A stretch of DNA of 64,000 nucleotides, from positions 186,001 to 250,000 of the forward strand of contig CAWFAS010000003.1 in NCBI GenBank assembly GCA_963813895.1, written 5' to 3'. Origin of the DNA: DASZWJ01 sp963813895. Its GTDB lineage: Bacteria; Pseudomonadota; Gammaproteobacteria; JAURND01. The notes below the pieces were generated by a model. It did not search any database. It was not told the DNA's origin and was given only the letters and a program-made list of their open reading frames with translations. Shown here one piece after another: positions 16,126-25,694 of the stretch. Each line of letters opens with the position of its first letter. Position 1 is the stretch's first letter. Position numbers and translations under genes: made by a program.

Positions 16126-16737
16126 ATGGCCAATATCCTAATCCTTTATTATAGCCGCTTTGGCGCCACAGCTAAAATGGCAGAATACATCGCACGTGGT
16201 GTGGTTATGGTTAAAGGTATGGAAGCAAAAATACGCACCGTTCCACCCGTGTCGCCGACGAATGAAGCAACTTCTCCGGCAGTCCCAGATACGGGTGCGC
16301 CCTATGCTACCTTAGAAGATCTCAAAGAATGTGCTGGATTAGCGGTCGGCAGCCCTACGCGTTATGGTAATATGGCTGCGCCAATGAAATATTTTTGGGA
16401 TGGGACCAGCAGTTTATGGCTATCCGGCGCCCTATCGGGGAAACCAGCTGCTGTATTTACCTCAACCGCCAGTCTACATGGCGGCCAAGAGTCAACGCTA
16501 TTGAGCATGATGTTACCCTTACTGCATCATGGCGCCTTGATTGTGGGCATTCCCTACACGGAACCCGACTTGCTGACTACTGACAGCGGCGGCACACCTT
16601 ACGGTGCCAGTCATACTGCCAGCATAGATAGCAACCTACCGCTCAGCGAAGCAGAAAAACGCCTTTGTAAAGCCCATGGCAAACGGCTGGCAGAGGTGGC
16701 TCTGAAATTAATCAATAGCTGTCATCCTGAACGTTAG
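16126..16737 (+). CDS. wrbA: NAD(P)H:quinone oxidoreductase, WrbA type
   Basis: A 203-residue flavodoxin-fold protein: FMN-binding YYSRFGATAKMAEYIA at the N-terminus, GSPTRYGNMAAPMKYFWD, TASLHGGQES, and the C-terminal DSGGTPYGASHTA all match WrbA. Two-electron reduction of quinones. The last residues (SCHPER) and the TAG come from repeat sequence: CTGTCATCCTGAACG is the 861-973 repeat family, followed at once by AGGGCTTGTGCAAG, the tip of the 13680 element. Confidence 0.95.
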   Translation: MANILILYYSRFGATAKMAEYIARGVVMVKGMEAKIRTVPPVSPTNEATSPAVPDTGAPYATLEDLKECAGLAVGSPTRYGNMAAPMKYFWDGTSSLWLSGALSGKPAAVFTSTASLHGGQESTLLSMMLPLLHHGALIVGIPYTEPDLLTTDSGGTPYGASHTASIDSNLPLSEAEKRLCKAHGKRLAEVALKLINSCHPER

Positions 16738-16843
16738 GGCTTGTGCAAGAATAATTCGCTCCCTTTTATGGGAAAGCACTGTATCCCCTCTCCCCTTGCG
16801 GGAGAGGGTTAGGGAGAGGGGGTTGGTGTGGCATTGAGCTTTA
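16736..16843. repeat. Truncated or composite MITE remnant
   Basis: It starts with the AGGGCTTGTGCAAGAATAA tip of the 13680-type element. It then switches to the ATTCGCTCCC...CCTCTCCCCTTGCGGGAGAGGG...GGTTGGTGTGGCATT sequence seen at 39180-39372 and 55948-57828. No matching right end is visible, so it looks like a fusion or deletion product. Confidence 0.55.
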
Positions 16844-16855
16844 ATCCTCAATGAC

Positions 16856-17014
16856 TTACTGATGCGCGGCCTGATTTATATTCATCTCGTCATATTCAGC
16901 TAAGATATCATAAAGTTCATAATCATAGGCTTTGGCACGTTCTGCATTTGCCAGAAATTGCAGATCATTTTCCTGATCTCTATAAAAACTCTGCGTTGCT
17001 TTTTGATGTAACAT
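16856..17014 (-). CDS. Small acidic protein of unknown function
   Basis: A 52-residue ORF beginning MLHQKATQSFYRDQENDLQF. It is acidic and predicted helical (AERAKAYDYELYDILAEYDE), with GGAG 9 bases before its ATG. I do not recognise it. The composition is protein-like, unlike the overlapping longer frame at 16900-17088. The rest of the gap between wrbA and the glycosyltransferase (17015-17198) shows nothing clear. Confidence 0.45.
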   Translation of the reverse strand: MLHQKATQSFYRDQENDLQFLANAERAKAYDYELYDILAEYDEMNINQAAHQ

Positions 17015-17198
17015 CTTTCAGATCTCCATGGTTTACAAAAATACTCTGATTTAAGGTACTCATTAAGTATATGTTCGCCATTTTGCACCTAGAATCTTAA
17101 CGTAACATTAAGCATCTATTACAAATTAAACAATTCTCTGCTACAGTCAAAACCCTTTATCCGGCTCAGTGGTTTACTTTCCTATAATTAAGATTTGG

Positions 17199-19049
17199 TC
17201 AGGTTAGTACGAAGATGCAGGTCGAGGATGGAGTATGATTTATTGGTGGTGCATTTTCTTGTTCTACAGAAATCTTATCCGGAGTTGTTTTATTATCTTG
17301 AATCCTATTTTTTTTCATTTCGGGAGTGCTATTAAAAAATATTTGATTGCCCTCAAAAATACTTCCATTTGATTCTATTTCAGTTACGATTTTTTTATTC
17401 TCAGGAATTGTGGTTTCATTATTTAAAGTTTTTTGCCAATTTAGATATTGAGCATCATTCCTTGCATGCTTTACGTGTTCTTCTTGTAAGATATTTAAAA
17501 GATTATTCCTCTGTAAACTCTCGGTTAGGTTTTGCGCAATAGTGCTGTTAAAATAATTATTAACATTATGAGGAGAAGTACATGCTAAAAAATCATCTAT
17601 TTTTTCCCAAATGATTTCTTCATCAGATTCAGTTAGATCTGCAGTGCCTCTTAAAGGCTTCGTAGCTTGCAAAACATCGCGATAAGCAATAGTAATTTTT
17701 TCTGGTATTTTAATGCCTCTTTTAAATTTAGCCATTAAATTTTCTTCGATGAGAATTGTTGCAAAATACTTGCTATTGAGAATGTTTTTTAATGATCCAT
17801 CGCCTGTGTAACATGCAGGTAACTGCATTTTTTTCTCTAATTTAGAGTAAATGCGTTCAGCAGTATCTGGCAATATCTTAAGCTCAGATACTAAAAATTT
17901 TTGAATTTTCTTGGAGTTAAATCCGCAAAGGTATTCTTTATCTTTGGTCTTACTAATGAGCTGTGTTATAAAGGTTTTATATCCATTATTTTCAAATAAA
18001 TCTTCTGTTAATGCAGTGAGTAAAAGTTGCTTAAGAGAGCGCCCGATATGATAAATATGATCTGAAAACCGACCTACTTTCAGATATCTAGCCTCAACAG
18101 CCATAGAAGATGTAGCAGCCTGGATAGATTCCTCAACTCCCTTACATTGAGTTGGGGGAGGATCTACCCAACTCTTGCCTGCCGGAGCTTTCGGAATATG
18201 GTTCCAATCCTTAGGAAACAATTGAGCGTTTTCCTTAGGTATTGCCTCAAACATACCAGATTCCTTTGCAAGTTCAGGGTATTCTCGTAAAACCCGATTA
18301 ATCAAATGAGGCCCAGTATTGGATACCGTAGACATATGATGCATAAAGGTTTCAAACTGATCAGCAAAGAAATTATTAGGTGAAAAATTTTTTAAAGCAC
18401 TTTGAATTATATTTTTGGTGACTTCATGCCCTGGGGAACAAACGAATGCATCATTTCCTATCCCCAGCGTTCCTTGGGAATACTCGGGTAATGTGAAATA
18501 CTTAGATTTAACGTCATTATCCTTGTCCTTGTAAGGGGGTTCGTCACTTAATTTCCCAAGACAGGGTACATCACTATCGAAATAAGCGCCGCCATAGACT
18601 AATAACACTAAATATCTCAGCAAATCACTTGAAGTGCCATAGTTAGGAGTAAAGTTATTCATTTGGTAGTAAATAATGTCCCTTAATTTATCAACTTCAT
18701 CCTTTGAAAGATGGTCAAGCGCTTTTTTAAAAAGGATTTCAATATCTGCAACTACAGTAGGACCTGTTTCAGCATCATCTCTCACCGTAGAAGCAATAAG
18801 CTTTTCTATATCTATTGGGTTTTTATTATTTTTATTATCTTTGTTATCCTCTGGATCGGAAAATGCGAATTGATATCCTCTAGATTCATATATTTTTCTA
18901 AATTCTTCGAGGAGTGGTCGTGATACCCATAATATTGCTTGAAAATCTTTGTTTTCTTCTCTCCATTTTTCTATGTTTTTGTGGCTCTCTTCCGGTAGAG
19001 CTTTGGACCGACCCACCCAAATAAAACTAATTATCTTTGGTATTGGCAT
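17199..19049 (-). CDS. DXD-type glycosyltransferase, effector-like
   Basis: A 616-residue protein from the ATG at 19049. The frame is open to 19175, but the first 42 codons are not protein-like. It begins MPIPKIISFIWVG, the hallmark of the DXD sugar-transferase family that includes clostridial-toxin-type and Legionella/Coxiella effector glycosyltransferases. SSDLLRYLVLLVYGGAYFDSD carries the metal and UDP-sugar DXD motif (about D158, D160). The C-terminal half (about 350-616) is helical with no domain I recognise, and there is no signal peptide. Likely a secreted effector that glycosylates a host target; the type IV route is inference. The target is unknown. Confidence 0.7.
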   Translation of the reverse strand: MPIPKIISFIWVGRSKALPEESHKNIEKWREENKDFQAILWVSRPLLEEFRKIYESRGYQFAFSDPEDNKDNKNNKNPIDIEKLIASTVRDDAETGPTVVADIEILFKKALDHLSKDEVDKLRDIIYYQMNNFTPNYGTSSDLLRYLVLLVYGGAYFDSDVPCLGKLSDEPPYKDKDNDVKSKYFTLPEYSQGTLGIGNDAFVCSPGHEVTKNIIQSALKNFSPNNFFADQFETFMHHMSTVSNTGPHLINRVLREYPELAKESGMFEAIPKENAQLFPKDWNHIPKAPAGKSWVDPPPTQCKGVEESIQAATSSMAVEARYLKVGRFSDHIYHIGRSLKQLLLTALTEDLFENNGYKTFITQLISKTKDKEYLCGFNSKKIQKFLVSELKILPDTAERIYSKLEKKMQLPACYTGDGSLKNILNSKYFATILIEENLMAKFKRGIKIPEKITIAYRDVLQATKPLRGTADLTESDEEIIWEKIDDFLACTSPHNVNNYFNSTIAQNLTESLQRNNLLNILQEEHVKHARNDAQYLNWQKTLNNETTIPENKKIVTEIESNGSIFEGNQIFFNSTPEMKKNRIQDNKTTPDKISVEQENAPPINHTPSSTCIFVLT

Positions 19050-19181
19050 ATATTCAATCTGCGATTGTGATTTCTTATAAAGTAAAATACATGCGCAATT
19101 ATAAAATAGGATTATTAACCCATTATTAAGATGACAAGAGTTTGAAAACGCGCGAATTGCACTCTGCGTCTGCAAGAAAGA

Positions 19182-19874
19182 CTAATTGATGACACACCCT
19201 AATACTTTTTTTACGAAAGGTATTGTCAAGCGACGCTGATCAATAAATGAAGCACGATCTAATTTTTCTAATGCAACAAAAAGCGCATGCATATCACGCG
19301 AATAATGGCTGAGTAGGTAATTACCAATCTCTGGCGATAATCCTAATCCTCGTGCATTGGCACGCAATTGCAGCGCGGTAATTTTCTGTTGATCAGCCAA
19401 TGGCTTGACTTGGAACACAACACTGGCTGCTAGTCTAGAAGCCAAATCGGGCAAGCCCCAGGCATGCTGCATAGGAGGTGCACGACTAGCGACCACTAAT
19501 CTGCTATTACTGCTTAATAAACGGTTATAGCAGTGAAATAAAGCCTCTTCCCAGCCTGGATTAGCAACTATTGCGTCAATGTCATCCAGGCAAATTAAGG
19601 CTAATGACTCCAACCCTTCCAGGATGCTGGGAGGAAAATCTGCCTGAGCAAGCGGAAGATAAGCCGTAGCAACTCCTTCGCGGTTCAGCACCTGACAGCA
19701 GGCTCGCAATAAGTGCGTCAGGCCAACCCCCTTCTCTCCATGCAAATAAACATGGCGCTCAGTTAAGCCTTGCACCAGGCCTTTTAAGTAATCCACTACT
19801 TGGGCATTATCACCCGTATAAAAACTATCAAAAGTGGTGGCGTCGTCCCATTTCAAAGCAAGCGGTAATTGCAT
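19182..19874 (-). CDS. hda: DnaA regulatory inactivator Hda
   Basis: A 230-residue DnaA-like AAA+ protein without the DNA-binding domain IV. The N-terminal QLPL (residues 2-5) is the sliding-clamp-binding motif that defines Hda. LHGEKGVGLTHLL is a modified P-loop and LICLDDIDAI the Walker B. With the beta clamp it stimulates ATP hydrolysis by DnaA and prevents re-initiation. It follows the DUF2066 gene by 11 bp, an arrangement seen in other gammaproteobacteria. Confidence 0.95.
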   Translation of the reverse strand: MQLPLALKWDDATTFDSFYTGDNAQVVDYLKGLVQGLTERHVYLHGEKGVGLTHLLRACCQVLNREGVATAYLPLAQADFPPSILEGLESLALICLDDIDAIVANPGWEEALFHCYNRLLSSNSRLVVASRAPPMQHAWGLPDLASRLAASVVFQVKPLADQQKITALQLRANARGLGLSPEIGNYLLSHYSRDMHALFVALEKLDRASFIDQRRLTIPFVKKVLGCVIN

Positions 19875-19885
19875 GGACTCATCTC

Positions 19886-21091
19886 TTAAGGGGAAACTTC
19901 TTCTGGAACATTACTGCTGACATCAGGTTTAAATGGGGCACCCGTCACTGGGAAGGATTGGGCGCTGGAGCTGCTGTCTGTTATTGTAGTTGCAGCGGGC
20001 ACTGTATTATTCGTAGCAGCACCACTCGGCGCGGTTGACCCATTAGACCACTGATAAGTAGGGATAGCATTGTTTTGCCCATTTACTAATGTCAATTTAC
20101 CACTTTGGTTGATCTCGCTAGCTAAAGCGTCTTGACTAGTGCGTAAATCGACTGTCAGCACCACTTGGTCCCCTTGCATCTGCGTGGTGCTGGCATCCGC
20201 CACACTGGGAAGGCTGCGCAGGTAGTTAATCAATGCCGTATAATCATTCAAACCATTAATACCAACGACCTTCATGCTAATTTGTTGCGCTACTGCATTT
20301 GATACGGGGAGTCCAGCGCTAGTCTCCGCCAGATTACCCGCTGCCAGCTTTGCCACGACCGCTGCGGCAGTCTGAGCTAAATGGCCTTGAGTTTGCCATT
20401 GTGCATTGCCCTGGCGGCTTAATACGACCCAATCTCCTTGCCAGCTACCGTCAACTTGCTGTTGTATCCGACCCAATAAAATACGATCTGCCCGATAACG
20501 TTGCGAAGCTTGTTGCACCGAAGTCTGATCCAATTGCCAAACTTGATTTGCAGAGACACTGGAAATATCCTGTAAATCCCCAGTAGGCCACAATAGTGGC
20601 ACATTGTTTTGATTAGCTTGCTGTTGAAAATCGGCTACGGTTGCATCGTTAGGATCAGTTAATATCTTAGGTTGGCCCTTTGCATCCTGCACCGCCAGCC
20701 ACACTAAAGTCAGCGGAGGTTTTGCAGATACACCGGTCTGATTAGCGGTTTGCAGTAAATCATCTACTCCTTTAGGCGAAAAACGAATCTGCAGTGATAA
20801 TGCACCTGGAGTAGTACCGGTTATATAATTGTAACTTTGCACAAAATTGCCGGCTTTGGCCAAGCTCCGCTTTACGACATCAAGCTGAATAATATTTGGG
20901 TTCCCACTCATCTTTGTCAGCACCTGCTGTAAAGCTGGCGCTACCGCTTTATCCCAATCTGCCGGCGAATGGCTGGCCACCGGCACCTCACTTTGGTAAG
21001 AGTTGGGGAGTGTGTCAGCCCACACGCTGACGGCCAGGGCCAGCAACATCAATGCCCATAAGGTCTTAAGGTATAATTGGGATAATTTCAT
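19886..21091 (-). CDS. DUF2066 family exported protein
   Basis: A 401-residue protein with an N-terminal signal peptide (ALMLLALAVSVWA|DT). The DUF2066 core (about residues 27-310) includes DWDKAVAPALQQVLTKMSGN, and a low-complexity Ser/Thr/Ala tail follows. The family has no established function but is commonly found next to hda and purMN, as here. Probably periplasmic. Confidence 0.85.
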   Translation of the reverse strand: MKLSQLYLKTLWALMLLALAVSVWADTLPNSYQSEVPVASHSPADWDKAVAPALQQVLTKMSGNPNIIQLDVVKRSLAKAGNFVQSYNYITGTTPGALSLQIRFSPKGVDDLLQTANQTGVSAKPPLTLVWLAVQDAKGQPKILTDPNDATVADFQQQANQNNVPLLWPTGDLQDISSVSANQVWQLDQTSVQQASQRYRADRILLGRIQQQVDGSWQGDWVVLSRQGNAQWQTQGHLAQTAAAVVAKLAAGNLAETSAGLPVSNAVAQQISMKVVGINGLNDYTALINYLRSLPSVADASTTQMQGDQVVLTVDLRTSQDALASEINQSGKLTLVNGQNNAIPTYQWSNGSTAPSGAATNNTVPAATTITDSSSSAQSFPVTGAPFKPDVSSNVPEEVSP

Positions 21092-21132
21092 ATTTATTCA
21101 CCTGGTTGAAAGTAAACTAAAAATTTCGTTAG

Positions 21133-21257
21133 GCTGCTCACTCCATAGCCAGCTCAGTCCCGTCGTCCCGCGGCTTGTCCGCGGGATCCAGGAAAAAGCT
21201 GAGAAACCTCATTTCTGGATCCCGCGGACAAGCCGCGGGACGACGGAGTGAGCAGTT
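21133..21257. repeat. CGTCGTCCCGCGG palindromic repeat, long form
   Basis: The arms GCTGCTCACTCC...CGTCGTCCCGCGGCTTG (left) and their complement (right, ending GGAGTGAGCAG at 21255) surround a short centre with GGATCCAG/CTGGATCC. It lies in the divergent region between DUF2066 and purM. Confidence 0.8.
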
Positions 21258-21331
21258 ACCAAAAACCTACCCTTTTGCATTCACCCTCACTATAATCGCT
21301 GAACCTTCACCTTACTGATAGAGATAATCCA

Positions 21332-22387
21332 ATGAGCAACTTAAAAAATTCTCCGCAGCCTGGCATAACCTATGAAGACGCTGGTGTTAGTATCAGCGCT
21401 GGCAATGAATTAGTGCGTCGCATTAAACCTATCGCGGCTAAGACCCAGCGTCAAGGAGTCCTGTCTGGATTAGGTGGGTTTGGTGCGTTATTTGAACTGC
21501 CCTTACATCGCTATCGTCAACCCGTGTTGGTTTCCTCCACGGATGGCGTAGGCACCAAACTTAAGTTAGCGTTGGCCTTAAATAAACATGACACCATCGG
21601 CATAGATCTGGTAGCCATGTGTGTTAATGACATAATAGTACAAGGCGCGGAACCGCTTTTTTTTCTGGATTATTTTGCCACAGGGCGACTGGATCTTACC
21701 ACCGCTACTGAAATAATCCGTGGTATAGGTATCGGCTGTGAGCAAGCGGGTGCAGCTCTAGTAGGAGGTGAGACAGCAGAAATGCCGGGAGTTTACCACG
21801 GTGCGGATTATGATTTAGCTGGCTTTAGCGTAGGTGTGGTCGAAAAAGATGCCTTACTGGATGGCAGTAAAGTACGCGTAGGCGATGTCATATTAGGCAT
21901 TGCTTCCTCTGGAGTACATGCCAGTGGCTTTTCTCTGGTGCGCAAAATAATAGAAAAAAATAATGGCGACCTTGCGATGCCATTTAACAATAGCACTCTG
22001 GGAAATACCTTATTATCCCCTACCCGTATTTATGTCAAACCCATTCTACAACTCTTAAAACAAGTGGACGTTCATGCCATTGCTCATATTACCGGAGGCG
22101 GCATACTAGAAAATCTGCCGCGAGTACTTCCCTCAATGACCCAAGCACGCCTAAATGCCGATAGTTGGCCGCGTCCTGAAATTTTTAACTGGATTCAGAC
22201 GCAAGGTAATATTGATGCGACTGAAATGTACCGCACATTTAATTGCGGTATAGGTATGACGGTATGTGTTCCCGCCTCAGCGGTAGAACTCAGCCTGGAA
22301 ATCTTACAACGGGCCGGAGAGAATGCTTGGCCCATAGGGACTATTGAGGCCACTTCCTCTCCCCTACCTAACGTAATTATTGATTGA
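21332..22387 (+). CDS. purM: Phosphoribosylformylglycinamidine cyclo-ligase
   Basis: A 351-residue AIR synthetase. Motifs: YEDAGVSISAGNELVRRIKP, the substrate loop STDGVGTKLKLA, CVNDIIVQGAEPLFFLDYFATGRLD, GGETAEMPGVY, ITGGGILENLPR. Fifth step of purine synthesis. The TGA overlaps the ATG of purN (TGATG), so they are translationally coupled. Confidence 0.97.
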   Translation: MSNLKNSPQPGITYEDAGVSISAGNELVRRIKPIAAKTQRQGVLSGLGGFGALFELPLHRYRQPVLVSSTDGVGTKLKLALALNKHDTIGIDLVAMCVNDIIVQGAEPLFFLDYFATGRLDLTTATEIIRGIGIGCEQAGAALVGGETAEMPGVYHGADYDLAGFSVGVVEKDALLDGSKVRVGDVILGIASSGVHASGFSLVRKIIEKNNGDLAMPFNNSTLGNTLLSPTRIYVKPILQLLKQVDVHAIAHITGGGILENLPRVLPSMTQARLNADSWPRPEIFNWIQTQGNIDATEMYRTFNCGIGMTVCVPASAVELSLEILQRAGENAWPIGTIEATSSPLPNVIID

Positions 22388-23070
22388 TGTCGACATTAAA
22401 TACACACCCCATAAACCTAGCAGTATTGATTTCTGGAGATGGCAGCAATTTACAGGCCATCATCGATGCCATAACCGCAGGCTTACCTGCGCGAATTGGT
22501 ATAGTGATTAGTAACCAGGAACAGGCTTTTGGGTTAATTCGAGCACAACGTGCCGGCATACCGGTAAAGGTTTTATCTCATAGAGCTTTCCCTGATCGCC
22601 AAAGATATGAACAAGCCTTACAAGCCTGCTTGGACGAATATCATCCTGAATTAATTATTTTAGCTGGATTCATGCGAATTTTGGGCGATGATTTTGTAAA
22701 GCATTTTCAGCCTCGAATATTAAATATTCATCCTTCGTTATTGCCAAAATACCCCGGCCTGAACACCCACCATCAGGCGCTCACCAACGGTGACCAGGTG
22801 CATGGGGTAACTGTCCACGTTGTAACACCCGAGATCGATGCAGGCCCGGTGATTGCCCAAGCTAAATTTGCCATTACAGCAGATGATAGCGTTGATTCTT
22901 TAACGGCGAAAATCCACCAATTGGAACATCAAATTTATCCGGAAGTCATCAGACTTTATGCACACGAGCGACTTCAGCTAGACCCAGACCGCGTCAGCCT
23001 GGACGGCAAGGTTCTGCCAAAAAGCGGGTTTTTATTTGAAAATGCGGCTCTATCGAAGCTATCATCCTGA
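22387..23070 (+). CDS. purN: Phosphoribosylglycinamide formyltransferase
   Basis: A 227-residue GAR transformylase. LAVLISGDGSNLQAIIDA is the N-terminal motif, and NIHPSLLPKYPGLNTHHQAL carries the catalytic Asn-His pair. HGVTVHVVTPEIDAGPVIAQ holds the catalytic Asp. The ATG at 22387 overlaps the purM stop. The final Ser codons and TGA lie within the TCATCCTGA of a palindromic repeat. Confidence 0.96.
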   Translation: MSTLNTHPINLAVLISGDGSNLQAIIDAITAGLPARIGIVISNQEQAFGLIRAQRAGIPVKVLSHRAFPDRQRYEQALQACLDEYHPELIILAGFMRILGDDFVKHFQPRILNIHPSLLPKYPGLNTHHQALTNGDQVHGVTVHVVTPEIDAGPVIAQAKFAITADDSVDSLTAKIHQLEHQIYPEVIRLYAHERLQLDPDRVSLDGKVLPKSGFLFENAALSKLSS

Positions 23071-23127
23071 ACCAGTGAAGGATCTCCATGAAGTGCCGCT
23101 AAACGGAGATCCTTCGCTGCGTTCAGA
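23060..23127. repeat. TGTCATCCTGAGC-family palindrome
   Basis: ATCATCCTGAACCAGTGAAGGATCTCC and GGAGATCCTTCGCTGCGTTCAG form the two arms. It provides the purN stop codon and may terminate the purMN transcript. The following 140 bp up to ihfB include a small AT-rich hairpin (GATTATT/AATAATC) just before the ihfB start. Confidence 0.7.
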
Positions 23128-23267
23128 CGTTGAAGTTTATTATGCATTCACAAGAGACAGAGGATCCACAATTTCACTTCAGAGCATAAAAAGCCCATAG
23201 CTTAAACACTGGATTTTTGACAACCTATATGGGATTATTATTCCCTAAAAAATAATCGGATATTATT

Positions 23268-23579
23268 ATGGTAAAATCAGAGCTTATACACCTTATTGCT
23301 CAACGACTGGCTGAAAAACATCAAGACCTACCCCTAGAAGATGTAGAGCTGAGCATCAATCAGATTCTCGAGTGTCTTAGTGAAACCTTAAGCAAAAATG
23401 GACGCATTGAAATTCGTGGATTTGGTAGTTTTAATCTGCATTACCGCCCTCCCCGCAATGCCCACAATCCTAAAACGGGTGAAAAATTAGCAACCACGGC
23501 TAAATATATGCCACACTTCAAAGCTGGCAAAGAGTTACGCGACCGTGTGGACCAAGCTGCTGATGGTAATAAAGAATAG
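23268..23579 (+). CDS. ihfB: Integration host factor beta subunit
   Basis: A 103-residue HU/IHF-fold protein. It begins MVKSELIHLIAQRLAEKH and has GRIEIRGFGSFNLHYRPPRNAHNPKTGE; the RPPRNAHNP beta-arm tip with its intercalating Pro and the N-terminus MxKSELI point to IhfB rather than HU or IhfA. Sequence-specific DNA bending as heterodimer with IhfA. Confidence 0.95.
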   Translation: MVKSELIHLIAQRLAEKHQDLPLEDVELSINQILECLSETLSKNGRIEIRGFGSFNLHYRPPRNAHNPKTGEKLATTAKYMPHFKAGKELRDRVDQAADGNKE

Positions 23580-23586
23580 CTATCGC

Positions 23587-23788
23587 TGTCATCCTGGGAT
23601 GATATCCGAGCCGCACGCGTCAGCAAGCGTTGCCCTAGTTTCAGCAATTACTGTCCTTTCTAAGAACTCCGTACTTTCAAAGTGTCTACCGCAAAAATAT
23701 AGCCATTCTATCAAAGAGCAAGTTACAGCTGGGGCAACGCTCGCTCACGCGCGCGGCTCGGATTCTTCTCTCCAGCTCAGGATGACAC
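23587..23788. repeat. Long composite palindrome
   Basis: The outer ends are GTCATCCTGGG and CAGGATGAC; further in, ATCCGAGCCGCACGCGTCAGC pairs with CGCTCACGCGCGCGGCTCGGAT. The CGCGGCTCGGAT motif recurs in the degenerate repeat near 47140. It lies between the convergent ihfB and dcd genes. Confidence 0.65.
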
Positions 23789-23796
23789 CTCAGGCA

Positions 23797-24363
23797 TCAG
23801 GTTAAAGGTAAAGTAACCCCTTTTTGTCCCTGATACTTCCCAGCCCTATCTTTATATGAAGTTTCACAAATCTCATCCGATTCTAAAAATAACATTTGAG
23901 CAACACCTTCGTGCGCATAAATTTTTGCTGGTAAATTGGTAGTATTAGAAAATTCTAGCGTTACATGCCCTTCCCATTCAGGTTCCAAGGGGGTCACATT
24001 CACAATAATTCCGCACCGAGCGTAAGTCGATTTGCCCACACAAATAGTCAATACATTGCGCGGGATGCGAAAATATTCAATGGTCCGCGCTAAAACAAAT
24101 GAGTTGGGGGGAATAATGCATACATCAGCACGCACATCAATGAAGCTTTTGCCATCAAAAGCCTTCGGGTCTACAACTGCTGAATTAATATTAGTAAAAA
24201 TTTTAAACTCATCGGCGCAACGGACATCATAACCATAGCTAGAAGTTCCATATGAAACGATTTTTCCATATCCGTTATCGCGAACTTGCTGAGGTGCAAA
24301 TGGGGTGATCATATGATGCGCCTCGGCCATGCGGCGAATCCATTTATCTGATTTAATCGGCAT
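23797..24363 (-). CDS. dcd: dCTP deaminase
   Basis: A 188-residue protein. MPIKSDKWIRRMA, the SSYGYDVR nucleotide-binding motif, VCIIPPNSFVLARTIEYFRIPRNV, and KSTYARCGI...PLEPEWEGHVTLEFSNTT with its catalytic Glu match Dcd. Converts dCTP to dUTP for dTMP synthesis. The C-terminal KYQGQKGVTLP is the flexible tail that covers the active site. Confidence 0.96.
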   Translation of the reverse strand: MPIKSDKWIRRMAEAHHMITPFAPQQVRDNGYGKIVSYGTSSYGYDVRCADEFKIFTNINSAVVDPKAFDGKSFIDVRADVCIIPPNSFVLARTIEYFRIPRNVLTICVGKSTYARCGIIVNVTPLEPEWEGHVTLEFSNTTNLPAKIYAHEGVAQMLFLESDEICETSYKDRAGKYQGQKGVTLPLT

Positions 24364-24433
24364 AGTGATTACCTATAGTTTGATTTTAATATGGTTCAGG
24401 CTTGCCTAAAGTTAGGCTCTGTAAAACAATAAC

Positions 24434-25507
24434 TTATTCTCTTTCCACCACAATCTTTGGAAATTTCGCCGCATAATTCTTCGGCTGCAATGCTATTTTG
24501 CCCGCTAGCTTTCTAGCAATCTCTCGGTAAATCTCAGCTATCTCGCTGGTTGGCGCCGCATTTACCATGGGCTCTCCAGCATCGGCCTGTTCGCGAATAA
24601 TTTTTGCCAATGGCAGCCGGCCTAACACTTCAACGTCAGTGTTTTTGGATAAACTGTCAGCTCCTTCGCTACCAAAAATGGCCTCTTCGTGCCCACATTG
24701 GCTACAAACGTGAAAGCTCATATTCTCCACTAATCCCAGCAATGGCACATTAACTTTATGGAACATTTCCATCCCTTTACGTGCATCCAGCAAAGCAATG
24801 TCCTGCGGTGTAGTCACGATCAAGGCGCCATTTAGAGGGATTTTTTGCGATAGTGTCAATTGAATATCACCTGTTCCTGGGGGCAAATCTATAATAAGGT
24901 AATCCAGATTATCCCACGCCGTATCGCGCGCTAATTGCTGCAAGGCACTACTGACCATAGGCCCGCGCCAAATCATAGGTGTCTGTGGATCGATTAAATA
25001 TCCCATAGACATGGATTGTAGCCCGTGCGCTAATATCGGGGACAAGGGTTGCCCATTCTGTGGCAGCAAGCGGCTGGTCACGCCGAGCATATGCGGTTGA
25101 TTAGGGCCATAGATATCTGCATCGAGAATACCTACCCGTGCACCTTCGAGGGCTAAACTCGCAGCAATATTAACAGCTGTGGTGGATTTTCCCACCCCAC
25201 CTTTACCAGAAGCGATGGCGATCACATTTTTGACCCCAGAAATCGGCTGAACTCCGGGCTGAAAGGTATGAGAATCTACTTGCCAGGATAGTGTTATATC
25301 CATATCAGATTGCGGCAATTGTGCTAATAGGATGTTGCGTAGTTTCGCTTCGATCTCCCCCTTTAATTTTTCGGCAGGATATGGCAGGTTGATATGCAAT
25401 ACGACTTTTCCGGGAGTCACTTCTAAGTGCTTAATAACTTGGGATTCACCCCAGGTTTTTTTAAGAAAAGGATCGAGGTGGGTTTGGAGAATTTCTTTTA
25501 TCGGCAT
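24434..25507 (-). CDS. mrp: Iron-sulfur cluster carrier ATPase Mrp/ApbC
   Basis: A 357-residue protein. An N-terminal MIP18/DUF59 domain (about 1-85) is followed by a deviant-Walker ParA/Mrp domain (IASGKGGVGKSTTAVNIAASLA, GILDADIYGPNQPHMLG, LIIDLPPGTGD). The CSQCGHE motif supplies the CxxC that binds the bridging Fe-S cluster. Divergent from the MFS gene downstream; the 187-bp gap holds no clear feature. Confidence 0.95.
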   Translation of the reverse strand: MPIKEILQTHLDPFLKKTWGESQVIKHLEVTPGKVVLHINLPYPAEKLKGEIEAKLRNILLAQLPQSDMDITLSWQVDSHTFQPGVQPISGVKNVIAIASGKGGVGKSTTAVNIAASLALEGARVGILDADIYGPNQPHMLGVTSRLLPQNGQPLSPILAHGLQSMSMGYLIDPQTPMIWRGPMVSSALQQLARDTAWDNLDYLIIDLPPGTGDIQLTLSQKIPLNGALIVTTPQDIALLDARKGMEMFHKVNVPLLGLVENMSFHVCSQCGHEEAIFGSEGADSLSKNTDVEVLGRLPLAKIIREQADAGEPMVNAAPTSEIAEIYREIARKLAGKIALQPKNYAAKFPKIVVERE

Positions 25508-25694
25508 AAAAAATCATCACAAAAATTAAGAGAATTTGCAGCTGGAATATCCTGGATTTTAACAGGTTTAACCCTTTTGCGATATCAACCAAGCAATACT
25601 TTAATAACAAGGGTAGTTATTTTTGGACAAGCCCTAAGATCAGGTATATATTCAATGACTTTAGCCTAACAATAAAATTTATAGTATTTTTTTT

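Noticed and set aside
16900..17088. 62-residue minus-strand ORF
   Set aside because: A different frame (16856-17014) has a ribosome site and more protein-like composition.
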